Notes under the pieces: model-generated
Database searches by the model: none
What the model was told of the DNA's origin: nothing
The model's input: the letters and a program-made list of their open reading frames with translations, nothing else
Translations under genes and position numbers: made by a program
Shown here: positions 1-10,761 of the stretch, one piece after another
How positions within the stretch are numbered: position 1 is the first letter of the stretch
How the letters are laid out: each line of letters begins with the position of its first letter
NCBI RefSeq assembly: GCF_019649055.1
Contig: NW_026570222.1
Coordinates: forward strand, 1,860,001 to 1,924,000
Length of the DNA stretch: 64,000 nucleotides
DNA from: Paramacrobiotus metropolitanus
Lineage: Eukaryota; Tardigrada; Eutardigrada; Parachela; Macrobiotidae
Direction: 5' to 3'

Positions 1-156
1 ACTCATTTTTAATGCTGTAATGTGGTAAATGTGGTATTACGTCAAAAAAGTTAATTATGAGTTTTGGATTGTGACTCTGGGTCGTTGGATTTACTTTTGG
101 TCCAAACACACACAAATTTTGTTGATCTGTGTAGGAGAGTTACGAGTTACTCGTAG

Positions 157-331
157 TTTGGGTAATGGTTGCGCTTCGACGTCGAAGCGCAACGCTTACG
201 CGGACAAGTAAGCTGAAAACCCATCCCAGATTTTGTGACGGCGAATCAGAATGTTTGCTTGGTTACGCGCTGTTACGTCACATTTTTTACGCGTTTTCCC
301 GTTACCCGACGCGCAGCGCTTACCCAAATGT
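157..331. repeat. Short palindromic MITE-like element
   Basis: A roughly 175-base stretch begins with TTTGGGTAA and ends with the inverted counterpart TTACCCAAA. Just inside the left end lies a perfect 26-base palindrome (168-193) centred on GACGTC. GCGC-type words recur in inverted order inside the right end. This looks like a small foldback or MITE-type DNA element. No convincing target-site duplication was seen, so the ends are approximate and no superfamily is assigned. The short open frames across this region show no codon signal. Confidence 0.4.
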
Positions 332-563
332 AATTGACCTCCACCAGTAATTGTTTTTCATCTTCATTCCGTTTCTCTATAGCTGATTCTAAGGATGTTG
401 GTTGTTATCTGAAATTTTTGTGCATTTACTAGTTGAGTTTGAAAATGATAAAAAAATGAAACAGCGTTCATTTCAAAAAACCTAAATGACTTACGAAAAG
501 AAATGAAAAATGCTCACTGAAAATGAAAAAAGTATTGAAAATGCTTACTCATCAACAAAAAGT

Positions 564-889
564 TACCAGGGAAAGCCACCTCTGGCTTCGCGTACCGTAT
601 CGTTTTTCTTTGTATTTCAGGTATGCGTAAAAAGCGCGCGCAAAATTTTTGGTTGATTTGAGACGCGGGGTTGGTACGGGTTTTGAGATACGCTTCGCGG
701 GATATCGTACCAGAGAGTTGTGAATACGGGACGCATTCGGATACGCAGCTTACCCCCGTCCCGAATCTTTGCACTGATAACCAGGTGCCCGAATCGGGAA
801 CGGCCGTACCGTATCGGGTATCTGCTGTTCTGGGACGGTGGTGTACTGTACCGTAGCGAGATACGCTACAGATATGAGACCATCCCTTA
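564..889 (+). repeat. Dispersed repeat A, copy 1
   Basis: This block of about 325 bases recurs almost intact at 10762-11093 and as an inverted 3' fragment near 9907-9975. It is GC-richer than its surroundings and full of CGTACCGTATC-like words. The shared ends are ACCAGGGAAAGCC on the left and GAGACC(A/C)TCCCT on the right. It carries no coding sequence I recognise. The right end is interrupted by a TA-targeted MITE that starts at 890, so repeat A was already in place when that element inserted. It is probably a non-autonomous DNA element. Confidence 0.7.
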
Positions 890-1416
890 CAGTGCACCAC
901 ATCATCATTGCGCAATAAAATTTGTGAGGTTGCAGATTTCATTTGACACTCTCCCATAGAGACATATGCTACAACATAAACCTTCAAAAATTCGTAACTT
1001 TGCCAATTTTCGCGTTAAGTTTTTGTGAATATGCTTGAAAAATACACAATAATACCTACTGTTAGGCAAAATAGTTATTTTTCTGTTTCCGTCTTACGGT
1101 TTGGCGCTGAGAGCATACGGGGTTAGTATAGCCGTCTACGAGAAATCTTTATATCAAATAAATGACTCCTCCATAGACAGCCATGCTAATTACAAAGGCA
1201 CATACTGCGCAACCCTAAAAGAAAATCAAGAAAACATTTATTCTGCCTACTAGTATATATTATTCTGTATTTTTCAAGCATATTCACAAAAACGTAACGC
1301 GAAAATTGGCAAAGTTACGAATTTTAAAGATTTACGTTATAGCATATGTCTCTATGGGCGAGTGTCAAATCTGCAACCTCACAAATTTTATTGCGCAATG
1401 ATGATGTGGTGCACTG
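890..1416. mobile_element. Tc1/mariner-type MITE with long inverted repeats
   Basis: The element starts CAGTGCACCAC and ends GTGGTGCACTG. Its two arms, 890 to about 1050 and about 1268 to 1416, are near-perfect inverted copies of about 150 bases around a spacer of about 220 bases. It is flanked by TA on both sides (888-889 and 1417-1418). A TA duplication with CAGTG-type termini is the hallmark of Tc1/mariner transposition. At 527 bases and without a transposase frame it is non-autonomous. It is nested in the tail of repeat A and lies just upstream of the exons at 1456-1719, probably within that gene's intron. Confidence 0.8.
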
Positions 1417-1455
1417 TAAGTATGTTGCACTCGTCTTATTATTAATTTGTTGCAG

Positions 1456-1719
1456 TGCTAAGTGTTTTATGCTTTTAGGAGCTTTATTGATGCTCTTGTC
1501 TGTATTTTATTTCTTAAAAGCCATTCGATTTACGTAAGTAACAACATCTTCGTTTCTGCTCTTCTGAAATTACGTACATCTGCCAACTGTTCTTGCAGGA
1601 AAATTGAACCAATACAAGCGATTGGTGATATCCCGGTAAATCCACCGCCGCCATATGGAGCAGCCACGGCACCTACAGTCCCACAGATCCAGTGGGGAGA
1701 CCAATATGGAAAATACTAA
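1456..1719 (+). CDS. C-terminal exons of a membrane protein (partial)
   Basis: Two exons, 1456-1533 and 1599-1719, join in phase (AC|G gives Thr) and end in TAA. Upstream exons lie beyond repeats A and the MITE or outside the window. The translated tail has one strong membrane segment (starting CFMLLGALLMLL) and then a proline-rich cytosolic-looking end. That end contains PPPPY, a PPxY motif of the type bound by WW domains. The acceptors (TTGTTGCAG and TTCTTGCAG) and the donor GTAAGT are canonical. The design, a last membrane span plus a PPxY tail, resembles the claudin-like gene at 33-35 kb, but the sequences do not align well enough to call them paralogues. Function unknown. Confidence 0.55.
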
Positions 1720-1819
1720 AAGAGCTTTACAATATTTTTTTTCATTTCGAACATTCGAAATTCAATGAAATCATGCCGTCTTTTTCTGATTCTCAATTTG
1801 TGGACATATTTATAATGTG

Positions 1820-4062
1820 ATTTTTTCTTGTCTGCTAGATCTTTGTAATTTGTTTTCGAACTTTATGAAGTTTTACAAACCGAAACCATTCATTCGTATA
1901 GTCATAGTGTATTAAAAGTCTGTAAAAATACCCCATCGGTCCCAAACCTCACTGAATCATACAAAAATCACCAGCTAAAATTATCACAGACCAACGTGAG
2001 GCTCGACCGCTTGCAACTGCACTGCCATCTGTTGATCCAAACCAAAATATGAATCGGAAACCAAATAAAAATGCAATATCACCCGTCCAGGCTGGGATGG
2101 TGCTGAGAAAAGCAATGAGGAATTGAGTGAGCGTGAGATGAATCCGACACGTTTCATCGCCAACAATTCTCCACTGTCCACTTCACCGAGTAGCCGCCAC
2201 CAGCCTCGTCCTTAGGTTTATGAAACCGGGATGTAGCGACCTTTCTACCAGGCTGAAAAGAAGTAGACGGTAGATGACACCTTTTCTGCAGCGGGGCAAA
2301 TTTTTAAAATTTATCAGAATATCAAACACTGTCAAAGGTCATTTCATGAATGCTGTAAACAACACTGTAAAAAAAACTTACGATTTTTCGTGGTAAAAGA
2401 CGGGTACAAACACAGTTAATCTCCAGCACGTAAGTTCCCCCGCATTCCACATCAAACACATAATATTTCGATCGCCAACAATATTTACGGTGCGAGTGTC
2501 GCTATCAGTATTATCACCAGAATCTTCTTCCACATTCTTCTTCAGGCCTAATTCTACTTCCAAAAGTGGAAATGAAAGAATAGTCTCAATAATCTGAAAA
2601 AAAACAGCCGGTATTATGAAAAAAAAATTGCTTGAATTTGAAACCGATTTGCCTTTACGTACTTTAGCAGCGTGACCTCTTCCAGGTGGGCATATGTTTC
2701 GCAGAAGTGTCCGTAGATTGTTTTCATTCTTTTTTGATAACGCGGTGTAATGAATCAATCCAGGAAGTGTCCCAGCAACTTTTATACACATAAAAATGTA
2801 CTTATTCAAATTATAGAACAAAACCGAGTAAGACTATTAAACTCCTTCTTGTATACTGAAAAAGCAGAAAGGTGCGTTATGAACACAGAATGACCGGAAA
2901 CAATGAAAACGACTTTTCGTATCTTCGTACCGCAATGCTTGTACCAGAAGACCATCCGCAAAACGATGTACAACCATTTGTGCTAACTGCATTTTTCGGT
3001 ATTTACTGGTATGAATAATTGCTCTTTTATTACTTGTATAATACGCATAACCTGATCCAGAACATGACTGTTCAGATCCGTTGCGCATTCTGCATTAGGA
3101 TGGCAATTTGATATCGGGAAAAATACACTTGCAGCAGTAGAAAAACTTTCGCATGTAAGTCGTGATGTGTCAACGGGCAGCGGCACTTGTCCAGAAACTA
3201 GGCTAGAATTCAAGAACAAATAAACAGTCTCTTCCGGTGCGAATCAAATGAAGGCAAGTAATCACCCATTTTCGGCATCCTCATTGTGGCGAACTACCCT
3301 AGCACCTGCGCGAATTCTTGGACGTCCGATAATATCAGAAGAATTTCTGATAGCTTAGTGCTTGGTGTCAGTCTTTCATGCGGAATTCGCATGGTGCCGT
3401 GTTTCAAATAGTAATATGACGCAATGGTCCCAAGGTACGTTGGGAAAACGAGAAAGTTTGGAATCTAAACACACCCTTTAGTTTTTAAGCAATAAACGTT
3501 ATATAACGATCGGCCAACGTGTGATAACGTAAGAAATCTATGCAACAAGGCAAGCGAGGCAAATAAACTGTTAACTTACGCCCGAGTAAAACAACTTGCA
3601 AAAAAACGTTATCTAAAAGTTAGTAGACAGCTAAAATTGACACACATCCGTTTACCTAGCAGTAGTTACACGTTAAACAAACGTTTTTCCTACAAGCTGT
3701 TTTACTCGGGACGTCTTCATCAAACTTCCTTCTTCCCTCATTTTCTTCGTACTCCACACAGCCGGAATTTTTCAAATCAATCAAACAATCCAGAATCAGC
3801 TTCTTAACATGATTTTTTACGTAGGCAACAAGAACCGGGTCGTCGTCCAACATGTTGGCAGCTTTTTCGGGATTTTCAAGCGAAATGGGTCGAATCACGG
3901 AATAATAACTACAGAGACAAAACATTGGTAACTGTGTATTTTTATCTGCTTGTGGAGATTCAGCAAGTAATATTAACTCCGGGTTAGTCGAAAGACATCG
4001 GAACAAATAGATCCAGGTCACTCCAGGTTATGTACTCCAGAGTCCAGAGTGCCTTCAAAGTT
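1820..4062 (-). pseudogene. Duplicated 3' part of ASCC3, decayed
   Basis: This segment is a diverged copy of 18462-20914, the 3' third of the ASCC3 gene. It covers the end of the second helicase cassette, the second Sec63-like domain and the last exon. Several lesions show it is not functional. One base is lost in the last exon at the KDEGWW motif near 2204. An exon carries a 5-base net insertion that creates an in-frame TAG near 3294-3301. Another lacks 8 bases near 3155-3162, with a compensating 1-base loss downstream. A 130-base MITE sits on a splice donor (3581-3710). The AATAAA poly(A) signal kept at 18483-18488 reads AACAAA here. It lacks every upstream exon, including both helicase ATP-binding motifs. 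It does retain an exon (about 2937-2994) that is mostly missing from the other copy. Confidence 0.88.
3581..3710. mobile_element. 130-bp MITE, CCCGAGTAAAACA family
   Basis: The inverted ends are CCCGAGTAAAACA and TGTTTTACTCGGG. The flanking triplet ACG is present on both sides (3578-3580 and 3711-3713), consistent with a 3-base target duplication. A second member lies at 42838-42973 and shares both ends and internal words such as GGATGTGTGTC. A related end is at 40868. In the duplicated ASCC3 fragment the element sits right after the exon end. The matching site in the other copy reads GAC|GTAAGT, so the insertion destroys this donor. No coding capacity. Confidence 0.8.
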
Positions 4063-4879
4063 CTTTCCGTAACGATCCTTCAATCCATCCACTCCGTAAC
4101 GATCAAGTTTGGTTCTCTTGCGTCTTGAGCAGTACTCAAAAATGGCATTTTTAGAGACTGTGCAATGGAATTGGTTATGTAATTATTAATGGAAGTGCAC
4201 AAAATTACCAAAATATTGCCTGAATACAACATTTTTCGCATACGCCATCGTATTCGCTCTCATACCTGTACGCCCATACTGTTCCCCTAAATTAGCATTC
4301 TGAAACTCTTTTAATCGGTCCCTAAAAATTGGGTACAAGTGCTGATTTAAATAACAAATATGAAATAAATGCAGAAAATAGAAGCACGGTATTCAGAGTA
4401 CACTTGTTCGTTACACGAAGAACGACATCGGAGAAACAAATGGGCTTCCCATGTGCGTTTGGGTGCCTATGAAGCGCTCCAACCGGCAATAATTTAAAAT
4501 TTTTGTTCTTTGCAAGAAATTCGACGCGAATGCAATCTGCCGTAATAATGAAACCAGAAATATTACTGAACGTTTCGTGTACGAAATTTTATTTTGTACA
4601 GCAGTATTCGCAAATTGCGAAAGCACTTAGGGAACTTTAATGCAGAATTTATAATTAGAACTATAACACAAATAATGTATTCGCTGGTTTGTCCAGAGTC
4701 TTTTGAGTTACCACTCAAATACTTAATACGCTTGAGAGTAGCTTTGGTAAATAGTATACAATATATAAAACTAACATGTGAATACGCCTGCACTGACTTG
4801 GGAAAACGTAAACTTCTATAAATATACGTTTCAGTAATTAATACACTTATTATTATTCATTTGACATTTTCTTTTACTA
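4063..4879. other. Non-coding spacer, no gene seen
   Basis: Sequence between the ASCC3 pseudogene and the LINE fragment. It is AT-rich with scattered short open frames on both strands that match no family I recognise and lack paired splice signals. It probably includes the right breakpoint of the ASCC3 duplication near 4062, after which homology to 20914 onward stops. Confidence 0.5.
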
Positions 4880-5580
4880 AATATTATTATTATTATTATT
4901 ACGGCACAAGAGCAGACAACCCCAAGGGGACTTCAAGTCTGGTCGAACAAAAACATTTTTCTGCTAACAAAAACATTTAGGACAGCTTAACAGATTTGAG
5001 TACAAATTTAAAAGAAGGTACAGAACTAGCTTCGAGAATTTTAGGATTAACAGCAAGAATTTTATCAAGAAGACGCTTTAGTCGCATTTCCATAGTCCAC
5101 CCTCCGATAACTTTCTTTGCCCGCATAGCATTGATCCGGGCCGGCTTCCGCAAATTGTAGCTCATGGTATTATCTTTTACTTGAATCATGTCCAGGAGGT
5201 ATGCCGGAAGCGAGAACTGATCTTTGTTCCAGAACTTGAACAGCCACACCGCATCGCTCTGACGCCATCGGTCGAATATGTGAAGAATACCCAACTTCTG
5301 ATACAGTTCCGGAGTTACCGGCATCTTGTAATCAGTGATGGTTTTCAGAGCTTTACGTTGCAGTCCGGCTAGCTTGTTGCGCTCAGTCGAAGACGCTGCT
5401 GACCATACCGGCGACTGGCTTGCGATATGGCATCCAAAGCAGGCGTGGTAACGACCTTTGCGCTGTGACATGCTGAGCCCTTGTTGTGCTCGCTTAATCA
5501 TGGCAATGCCGAAATTCCCCTTCCGTTGCACCTTTCTGAACTGTTCACTCCACTTCAGGTGGTTATCGATCTCAACGCCG
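4880..5580 (-). mobile_element. 5'-truncated LINE (non-LTR retrotransposon) remnant
   Basis: A minus-strand frame of about 200 codons (about 5575 to 4977) reads like the C-terminal part of a LINE polymerase. It has the LGVEIDNHLKW motif of the RT thumb region, then a WS..SSTERNKLAGLQRKALK stretch followed by PELYQKLGIL, typical of the segment after the RT domain. It lacks the endonuclease and the catalytic RT motifs, so it is strongly 5'-truncated. Downstream is a short 3' UTR and a (TAA)n tail, seen on the plus strand as ATTATTATT near 4881-4902. Such tails occur in I- and Jockey-like LINEs. The frame looks open, suggesting moderate age. No target duplication was identified. Confidence 0.75.
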
Positions 5581-5819
5581 AGTCAAAATAATGTCAAAAT
5601 TCCCTAAAAGTGATATTAATTACTTAAAACTGATTGCCAGATGACCGCCGCTAAAGCTATTCAAGTAACTACTGTAACTAAGCTATTAGAATACTAAAAT
5701 TAAAATAACTTTAGGAGTTTCACGCTGTAAACTGCATCTGTATGTAGCTTATACAAAGGGGATACCAAAAGTTTTTTTCCCTATTTTCTATCTTCCCTCA
5801 CAAACTCACTTTATCCTTT
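5581..5819. other. Short spacer between LINE fragment and LTR element
   Basis: No gene or repeat identity seen. It ends in CCAC (5820-5823), the left copy of the LTR element's target-site duplication. Confidence 0.4.
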
Positions 5820-5823
5820 CCAC

Positions 5824-6140
5824 TGTTACAAGGGGAAAGAGAACTCTTGCAGCGGGTACTGCGATGGACTTTATTGGTGACTCTTTCGACTCAAAACTCT
5901 CAATTAAAAAGCAGCTCTAACTAAAACAGCAGCCCAAACTAAGCAGCAGCTCATACTAAATAGCAGCCCTGAAACTCGCGATGAAATCGCGCTTATATTG
6001 GCGGCAAATGCCAAACATCAAGGGCTTCAAAAAAGATAGCAAAATATAAACAACAGGTTATGCAATCAAAACTTATGGGAAGAACACGCCTATAGGCGTG
6101 AAGGCATTCGCCATGATATCATACAAATGACATCATAACA
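5824..6140 (-). repeat. 3' LTR
   Basis: Left-hand LTR, TGTTA...TAACA, nearly identical to 9557-9872. In transcript orientation it is the 3' LTR and is preceded by the polypurine tract at 6141-6150. Confidence 0.9.
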
Positions 6141-6437
6141 ACTCTCCCTTAGAAGAATCGCGTCTCGCGATTAAAATCAAGCAAACTATAGAAAGCATTA
6201 TTAAGCAATTCAATTAGCAAACTAGCACAATAATGCATTAAGCTACCGTCAATTTCTTTCCGTTCCCTTCCATTTTAACCTTCTCATGGTCCATTCAATT
6301 TGTAGTCTCTTTAACGTCTCCAAAATTCTTCCGATCCAATCGCAGCTGGTTTTTTGTAGTTTTTATCGTTCTCTAATTCCAATTCTTTCCGCTTCTTACT
6401 GTTTCACTAGAATCTTCCACTGGAGTGGATGTAATGT

Positions 6438-7550
6438 TCATTCTTTCGATTCCTTGATTCCTTCCATTTCCAGATATTCTTCGTCCGGCATTCGCGGGCG
6501 CTTTCTTTTGGTCGTATCCTGGTTTTCTCTTTTCCAGTTTCTTTTGTCGATATTTCCACCGATATTTGCGATTTTCATTTTTCCATGGGACATATCGTCC
6601 AAATTCACTCCACAAATTTGTTCGTTATCCATTACAAAACACTCGGCTTTTATGGCGTCCATATTTTCAGAAATTTTATTCCTGTCGTAATTCGTCAAGC
6701 GGTTCGTTTTCAAAATGGGATATTCCAGATGTCCGACCTTCACTGGTGTTTGCTCATTCGTAATGTCACGACCCGTCACGAGCCTTCCTCCTCCGTGGAA
6801 AATTCTTCCCCGATTCTTTTTAGAATTTCCACCGATTTTTGTTATTTTTAATCTTTCTGTTGTAGTCCGCATCTTCCTATTCCATCCATAATTTTTCACA
6901 TTTGTCAAACGTTTTCTTTCGGTTTCTTCCAATTTTCCGGCTTCGTTGTGGCTATTTTTTCATCCGCTTCGGGGCGTATTAACTGCTGTCGCCAAGAAAC
7001 GCTATCCCGCTTCACCCAAAATGTTCTTCCAACCATATTTTATTAGGCGCTTTGCTATCGGTGTTAAGGTTTGCAAATTTTCTTCAATGCTTGAGCGTTC
7101 GTTCTTGGTGACTTCCATATCGGTCATCCTTCTTCCTCCGTAAAAATCGCGCGGCCATATCCAGGATATATTTTCGGGGTTTTTGCGTATACTCGGGTAT
7201 TCGCTGGCAGATCCAGCTCCAATAGCACGGTTGCTTATTATTCGTTCTGGAATTCTTCCGAAATTATTTAAGTAAATGGGTCGTATTTGGACCGCTTGGG
7301 CCACGGAAACCAAAAGCAAAAACAGGAAAGTAATTACGGCAAAACTCCAGATTTTTTGTGGCAGCGGGCTGAATTGTCTAAGGTCAACATTAGCGACACC
7401 AGCGTTCCTTCGGATAGTCGTTCTGGGGGAATTCCGATTTTCATGAGTTATGTTACAGTCGATCGGGCAGCTTGTATAATGTCCATGGTTTCCATTCCAT
7501 CTACTTGTCGCACGGTGCATTCGCTCGAAAACTGGCTTAATCATATACAC
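6438..7550 (-). pseudogene. Second ORF region of LTR element (Env-like leader?), broken
   Basis: Two minus-strand frames, 7550-7002 and 6932-6438, follow gag inside the LTR element. The first has a strong hydrophobic leader of about 20 residues (FAVITFLFLLLVSVAQA) followed by a hydrophilic stretch. The second is highly charged and basic. The position just before the 3' LTR and the leader suggest remains of an envelope-like ORF, as in errantivirus-type gypsy elements. There is no recognisable fusion or cleavage motif, and the two frames are separated by a stop. This assignment is inference from position; the region could equally be unrelated internal sequence. Confidence 0.35.
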
Positions 7551-7663
7551 ATTAAAACTTCTAAGAAACTTTTCTCTCTCTGCCTCATATGAAGTCGGAG
7601 ATCCTGAACTGGGAAATTTCCCGCAAATGTTCTCACGAAACTTATTTTTATCTGATTTATTTT

Positions 7664-8658
7664 CTACCAGTACAGCATGATGAATATTACCGCTTTTTCT
7701 GCTGTTAAAAGTATCGTTATTACTTTTGATCGGTTATTCCCGCTAAAATCCTGATCATCTCCGCCATTCTCGTTATCGTTATCGTCAAGCCAACAATTTA
7801 CCGCAATGTGTCCAGTTTTTTCGCAATTAAAGCAAATCGGCCTTCCATCCTCAGCCCACCAGTTATTGTCATTGCTCGTCTGGTTTCGATAATGCTCTCT
7901 ATTAGCCTTTTGAGTTGCCATAATCTTCGCCGCTTCCAGAATTACGATCGTCCTCATAATAATTATCCGAATTATCATAACCAAAATTTTCATCGTCGTC
8001 ATTTCCATTTTCGAAATTATCCCTATCACCGTAGGTCTTTGCTCGGTTAATTTTTTCCAATTGCAAAGTCAGTTCATCAATTCTTTTATTTAATTTAAGT
8101 TTTGTAGACTGTACAATTCCTTTTTCGATACCGGTAACGAGATAGACTTCCTTTACAGCTTCCAGTATTAATTTTGGTGTGTTCTTTCCTAATAATCTCA
8201 GTCGAGCAGCTAACTGCTCATCTCTCATCCCACGAAGAATAAAAAGTCCTTTCTCATTATCATCCATACTAAGCTTTTCACACAAATCCACAACTTCGAA
8301 TAAATAAGCTCGAAAATCTTCTTGTTCTGCTTGTCTTCTTGGAACAAGACTTTCCATTATCTTTTCTATTGTACCGATTTTTGCAACATTTTAATGAACT
8401 GTTCTTTTAAATTATCCCAATCTTGCCTTACTTCCTGTTCCGTATTTTTAAACTATTTCCTAGCCGTACCTGCTAGCACGTGTGCGAATCTTTCTGCTTT
8501 CTGTAATTCATTCCATTTATAGCTATCTCCACATCTTTCGAAAGATTCTAACCATTGCTCTGCATCTTCATGAGCGTAACCAGAGAAGGTTCTGGTAATT
8601 AAATTTTCGGGCCGGCAGATGCATTTATGAAGCTTTTAAAATCATTGTGTGTCGACAT
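7664..8658 (-). pseudogene. Gag remnant with CCHC zinc knuckle
   Basis: From an ATG at 8658 the minus strand encodes a Gag-like chain. It has a WLESFERCGDSYKWNE stretch, a region resembling the Ty3/gypsy capsid domain (VPRRQAEQEDFRAYLFEVV), an Asn/Asp-rich linker and a nucleocapsid knuckle, CFNCEKTGHIAVNC (C-x2-C-x4-H-x4-C). The frame is broken. At least two stops and one or more frameshifts occur between 8658 and 8357, one of them a TAG where a Trp is expected. The knuckle lies in a different frame (8029-7664) from the capsid part (8357-7902). Gag cannot be made in one piece unless by recoding, so the copy is probably inactive or depends on other elements. Confidence 0.75.
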
Positions 8659-9556
8659 TTTTCTTTAACTACTGTAAAACTGATACTGGTCAGATTCAAA
8701 AATTGCTTGAACCTCAGAAAAATTTTTTGCTTTAATTTCCCCACCTATACTTATGATTTTCTTCCCCTTTGGCTGAAATGTTTCTCCTTAATGATGTTAC
8801 ATCGGCTGCTTACTGAGTCACGACTCCTTTGCTTTTAAAAATTTATTTTTTCCAACAATTTTGGCGAAGCCAAACTGCAAACTAACAGATTACGAAACTC
8901 CCAAACCTTAATGTAGTTATCTTTTACTAGTTATTCGTTTCAATTGTCCTCAAATTTGCCCACTTCAAAACATTAATTCAACAATTTTTTTCTTTTACTC
9001 CAAACTTTTAAAATATTTAAAGCTGTACGCGTACTCCTCTTAACTCTTCAGCATCTGTGGTTCTCATCAGCTTCCTCAACAATAAGTGAGTGCAATTACG
9101 TGATTGGCCAGACCACGCTACACCCAATACAACAACTTCTATCGCGCGATATCATTCTATCTTCCTCTTGAACCACTTCTTTTCAATTCAAAACTTACGG
9201 ATCCGTTTAAAAATTTCAAACAAAGGTCATCAAAATTACATTAAATGCAAATTGACAACAATTTTATAAACTTTTTACCAGCTCCAATTCTTTAGTCAAA
9301 ATTGACCTTTCAAATTATTTTAGGTACCTTTCCAGTTTCCACTTCAATAACATTTTTCAAAAACTTATTTTTAGCTGACCTTTCTGGTCTGCAACTTCCC
9401 ACAATTTGTAATAATCCTCAAACTGACCTTTCATAGGCCCTGGGCAATAAAAAATAGCACTGATAACACAAACGATGACCTTTCTCAGACTTACACTGAA
9501 CATCCAAATGCTGTGGCTCGGGTCACACAAGTTCTGATAATCAACTTCACGCCAGT

Positions 9557-9872
9557 TGTTACAAGGGGAAAGGGACTCTTGCAGCGTGTGCTGCGATGGA
9601 CTTTATTGGTGACTCTCTCGACTCAAAACTCTCAATTAAAAAGCAGCTCTAACTAAAACAGCAGCCCAAACTAAGCAGCAGCTCATACTAAATAGCAGCC
9701 CTGAAACTCGCGATGAAATCGCGCTTATATTGGCGGCAAATGCCAAACATCAAGGGCTTCAAAAAAGATAGCAAAATATAAACAACAGGTTATGCAATCA
9801 AAACTTATGGGAAGAACACGCCTATAGGCGTGAAGGCATTCGCCATGATATCATACAAATGACATCATAACA
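9557..9872 (-). repeat. 5' LTR
   Basis: Right-hand LTR, the 5' LTR in the minus orientation of the element. It differs from 5824-6140 by about four substitutions and one single-base indel, all within its first 60 bases on the plus strand. Confidence 0.9.
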
Positions 9873-10761
9873 CCACCCATATTTTCACTAATGTCATTCA
9901 TTAACTAAGGGATGGTCTCATATCTATAGCGTATCTCGCTACGGTACAGCACCGTAGCTAGTTTCGCTGCAGTACAGAAATGGGACACTCTTTAGTGCGT
10001 GCTACGAAGATACGGTACAGGCAACGCACATCAAAACTGGGTTCGATATCGGTTTCCTGTATCGAAGCTGTAGGTTTGGCGCTGCATCGCTGTATTTGCG
10101 TCCCATCGCTTTGGTCGTATCTGCACTGAACAACTTTTTTGGAATGAGTAGTTAATTACTTACGATCATTAATTTTTGCTGAAAAAATCTTCACTGATTT
10201 AGTTAAGCCTTCTTTCGAGCTTCCACAAGTTGCACCGATCAAGTTCCACAAGTTCAAACCGAACTGCACAATGCACATCGGTAGTGCTAATAATAGTTTT
10301 TGGGCTGGGAGATACATATATCTGCATGTGTGTGGAACATGCATTGCCACCAATTTGCAGAATTCAATCTGGATGCCCGGAAGAGCTTGATTGTTGTTAA
10401 TTTTATAAAATTTGTTGCTCAGACAATAGTTTTAACGTTTTGTAATTACTTAATTACTTAGTAAATTAATCGGCAATTCGGCATTGCGTTCGTCATATAA
10501 ATTATGGTCTTGGTGTAGTTAATTATAACACTGGTTCAAATTTACCGTGGTCGGCTATTAAATTGCCTACGGACTACGAGTACTTACTTACTAAAATTGT
10601 TACATCTGACGATCTGCTTACATTGTCACCGTAAATCTGCCATGAGAAACGAGGAATAAAAATATTTCAAATAATTAAATTTTATTGATACGAAAACGAA
10701 ATCATCACATAAAAATACAAAGTGCTTTGAAAGGTTCTCTCACCAGTGATCACCAGAAAGA
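9873..10761. other. Repeat fragment and non-coding sequence
   Basis: Positions about 9907-9975 match the 3' end of repeat A in inverted orientation (GGTCTCATATC...TAGCGTATCTCGC). The following stretch to about 10130 is of similar composition but not clearly alignable. From 10140 to 10761 I see no gene or repeat. Confidence 0.5.

Larger units (their letters stand above)
5824..9872 (-). mobile_element. LTR retrotransposon, gag present, pol apparently deleted
   Basis: Direct repeats of 317 and 316 bases (5824-6140 and 9557-9872) start TGTTA and end TAACA. They are flanked by CCAC on both outer sides (5820-5823 and 9873-9876), a 4-base target duplication as in many Ty3/gypsy-type elements. The element reads on the minus strand. 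A purine tract (AAGGGAGAG on the minus strand, 6141-6150) abuts the 3' LTR. A TGG-starting primer-site candidate lies two bases inside the 5' LTR (9541-9554). The interior is only about 3.4 kb. It encodes a broken Gag and a second region with an Env-like hydrophobic leader, but I see no protease, reverse transcriptase or integrase motifs. It therefore looks non-autonomous. The LTRs differ at only about five positions, so insertion is recent. Confidence 0.88.

Noticed and set aside
514-987. 157-codon minus frame across repeat A and the MITE
   Set aside because: It crosses two different repeats, its C-terminal third is the MITE arm, and it has no protein-like pattern.
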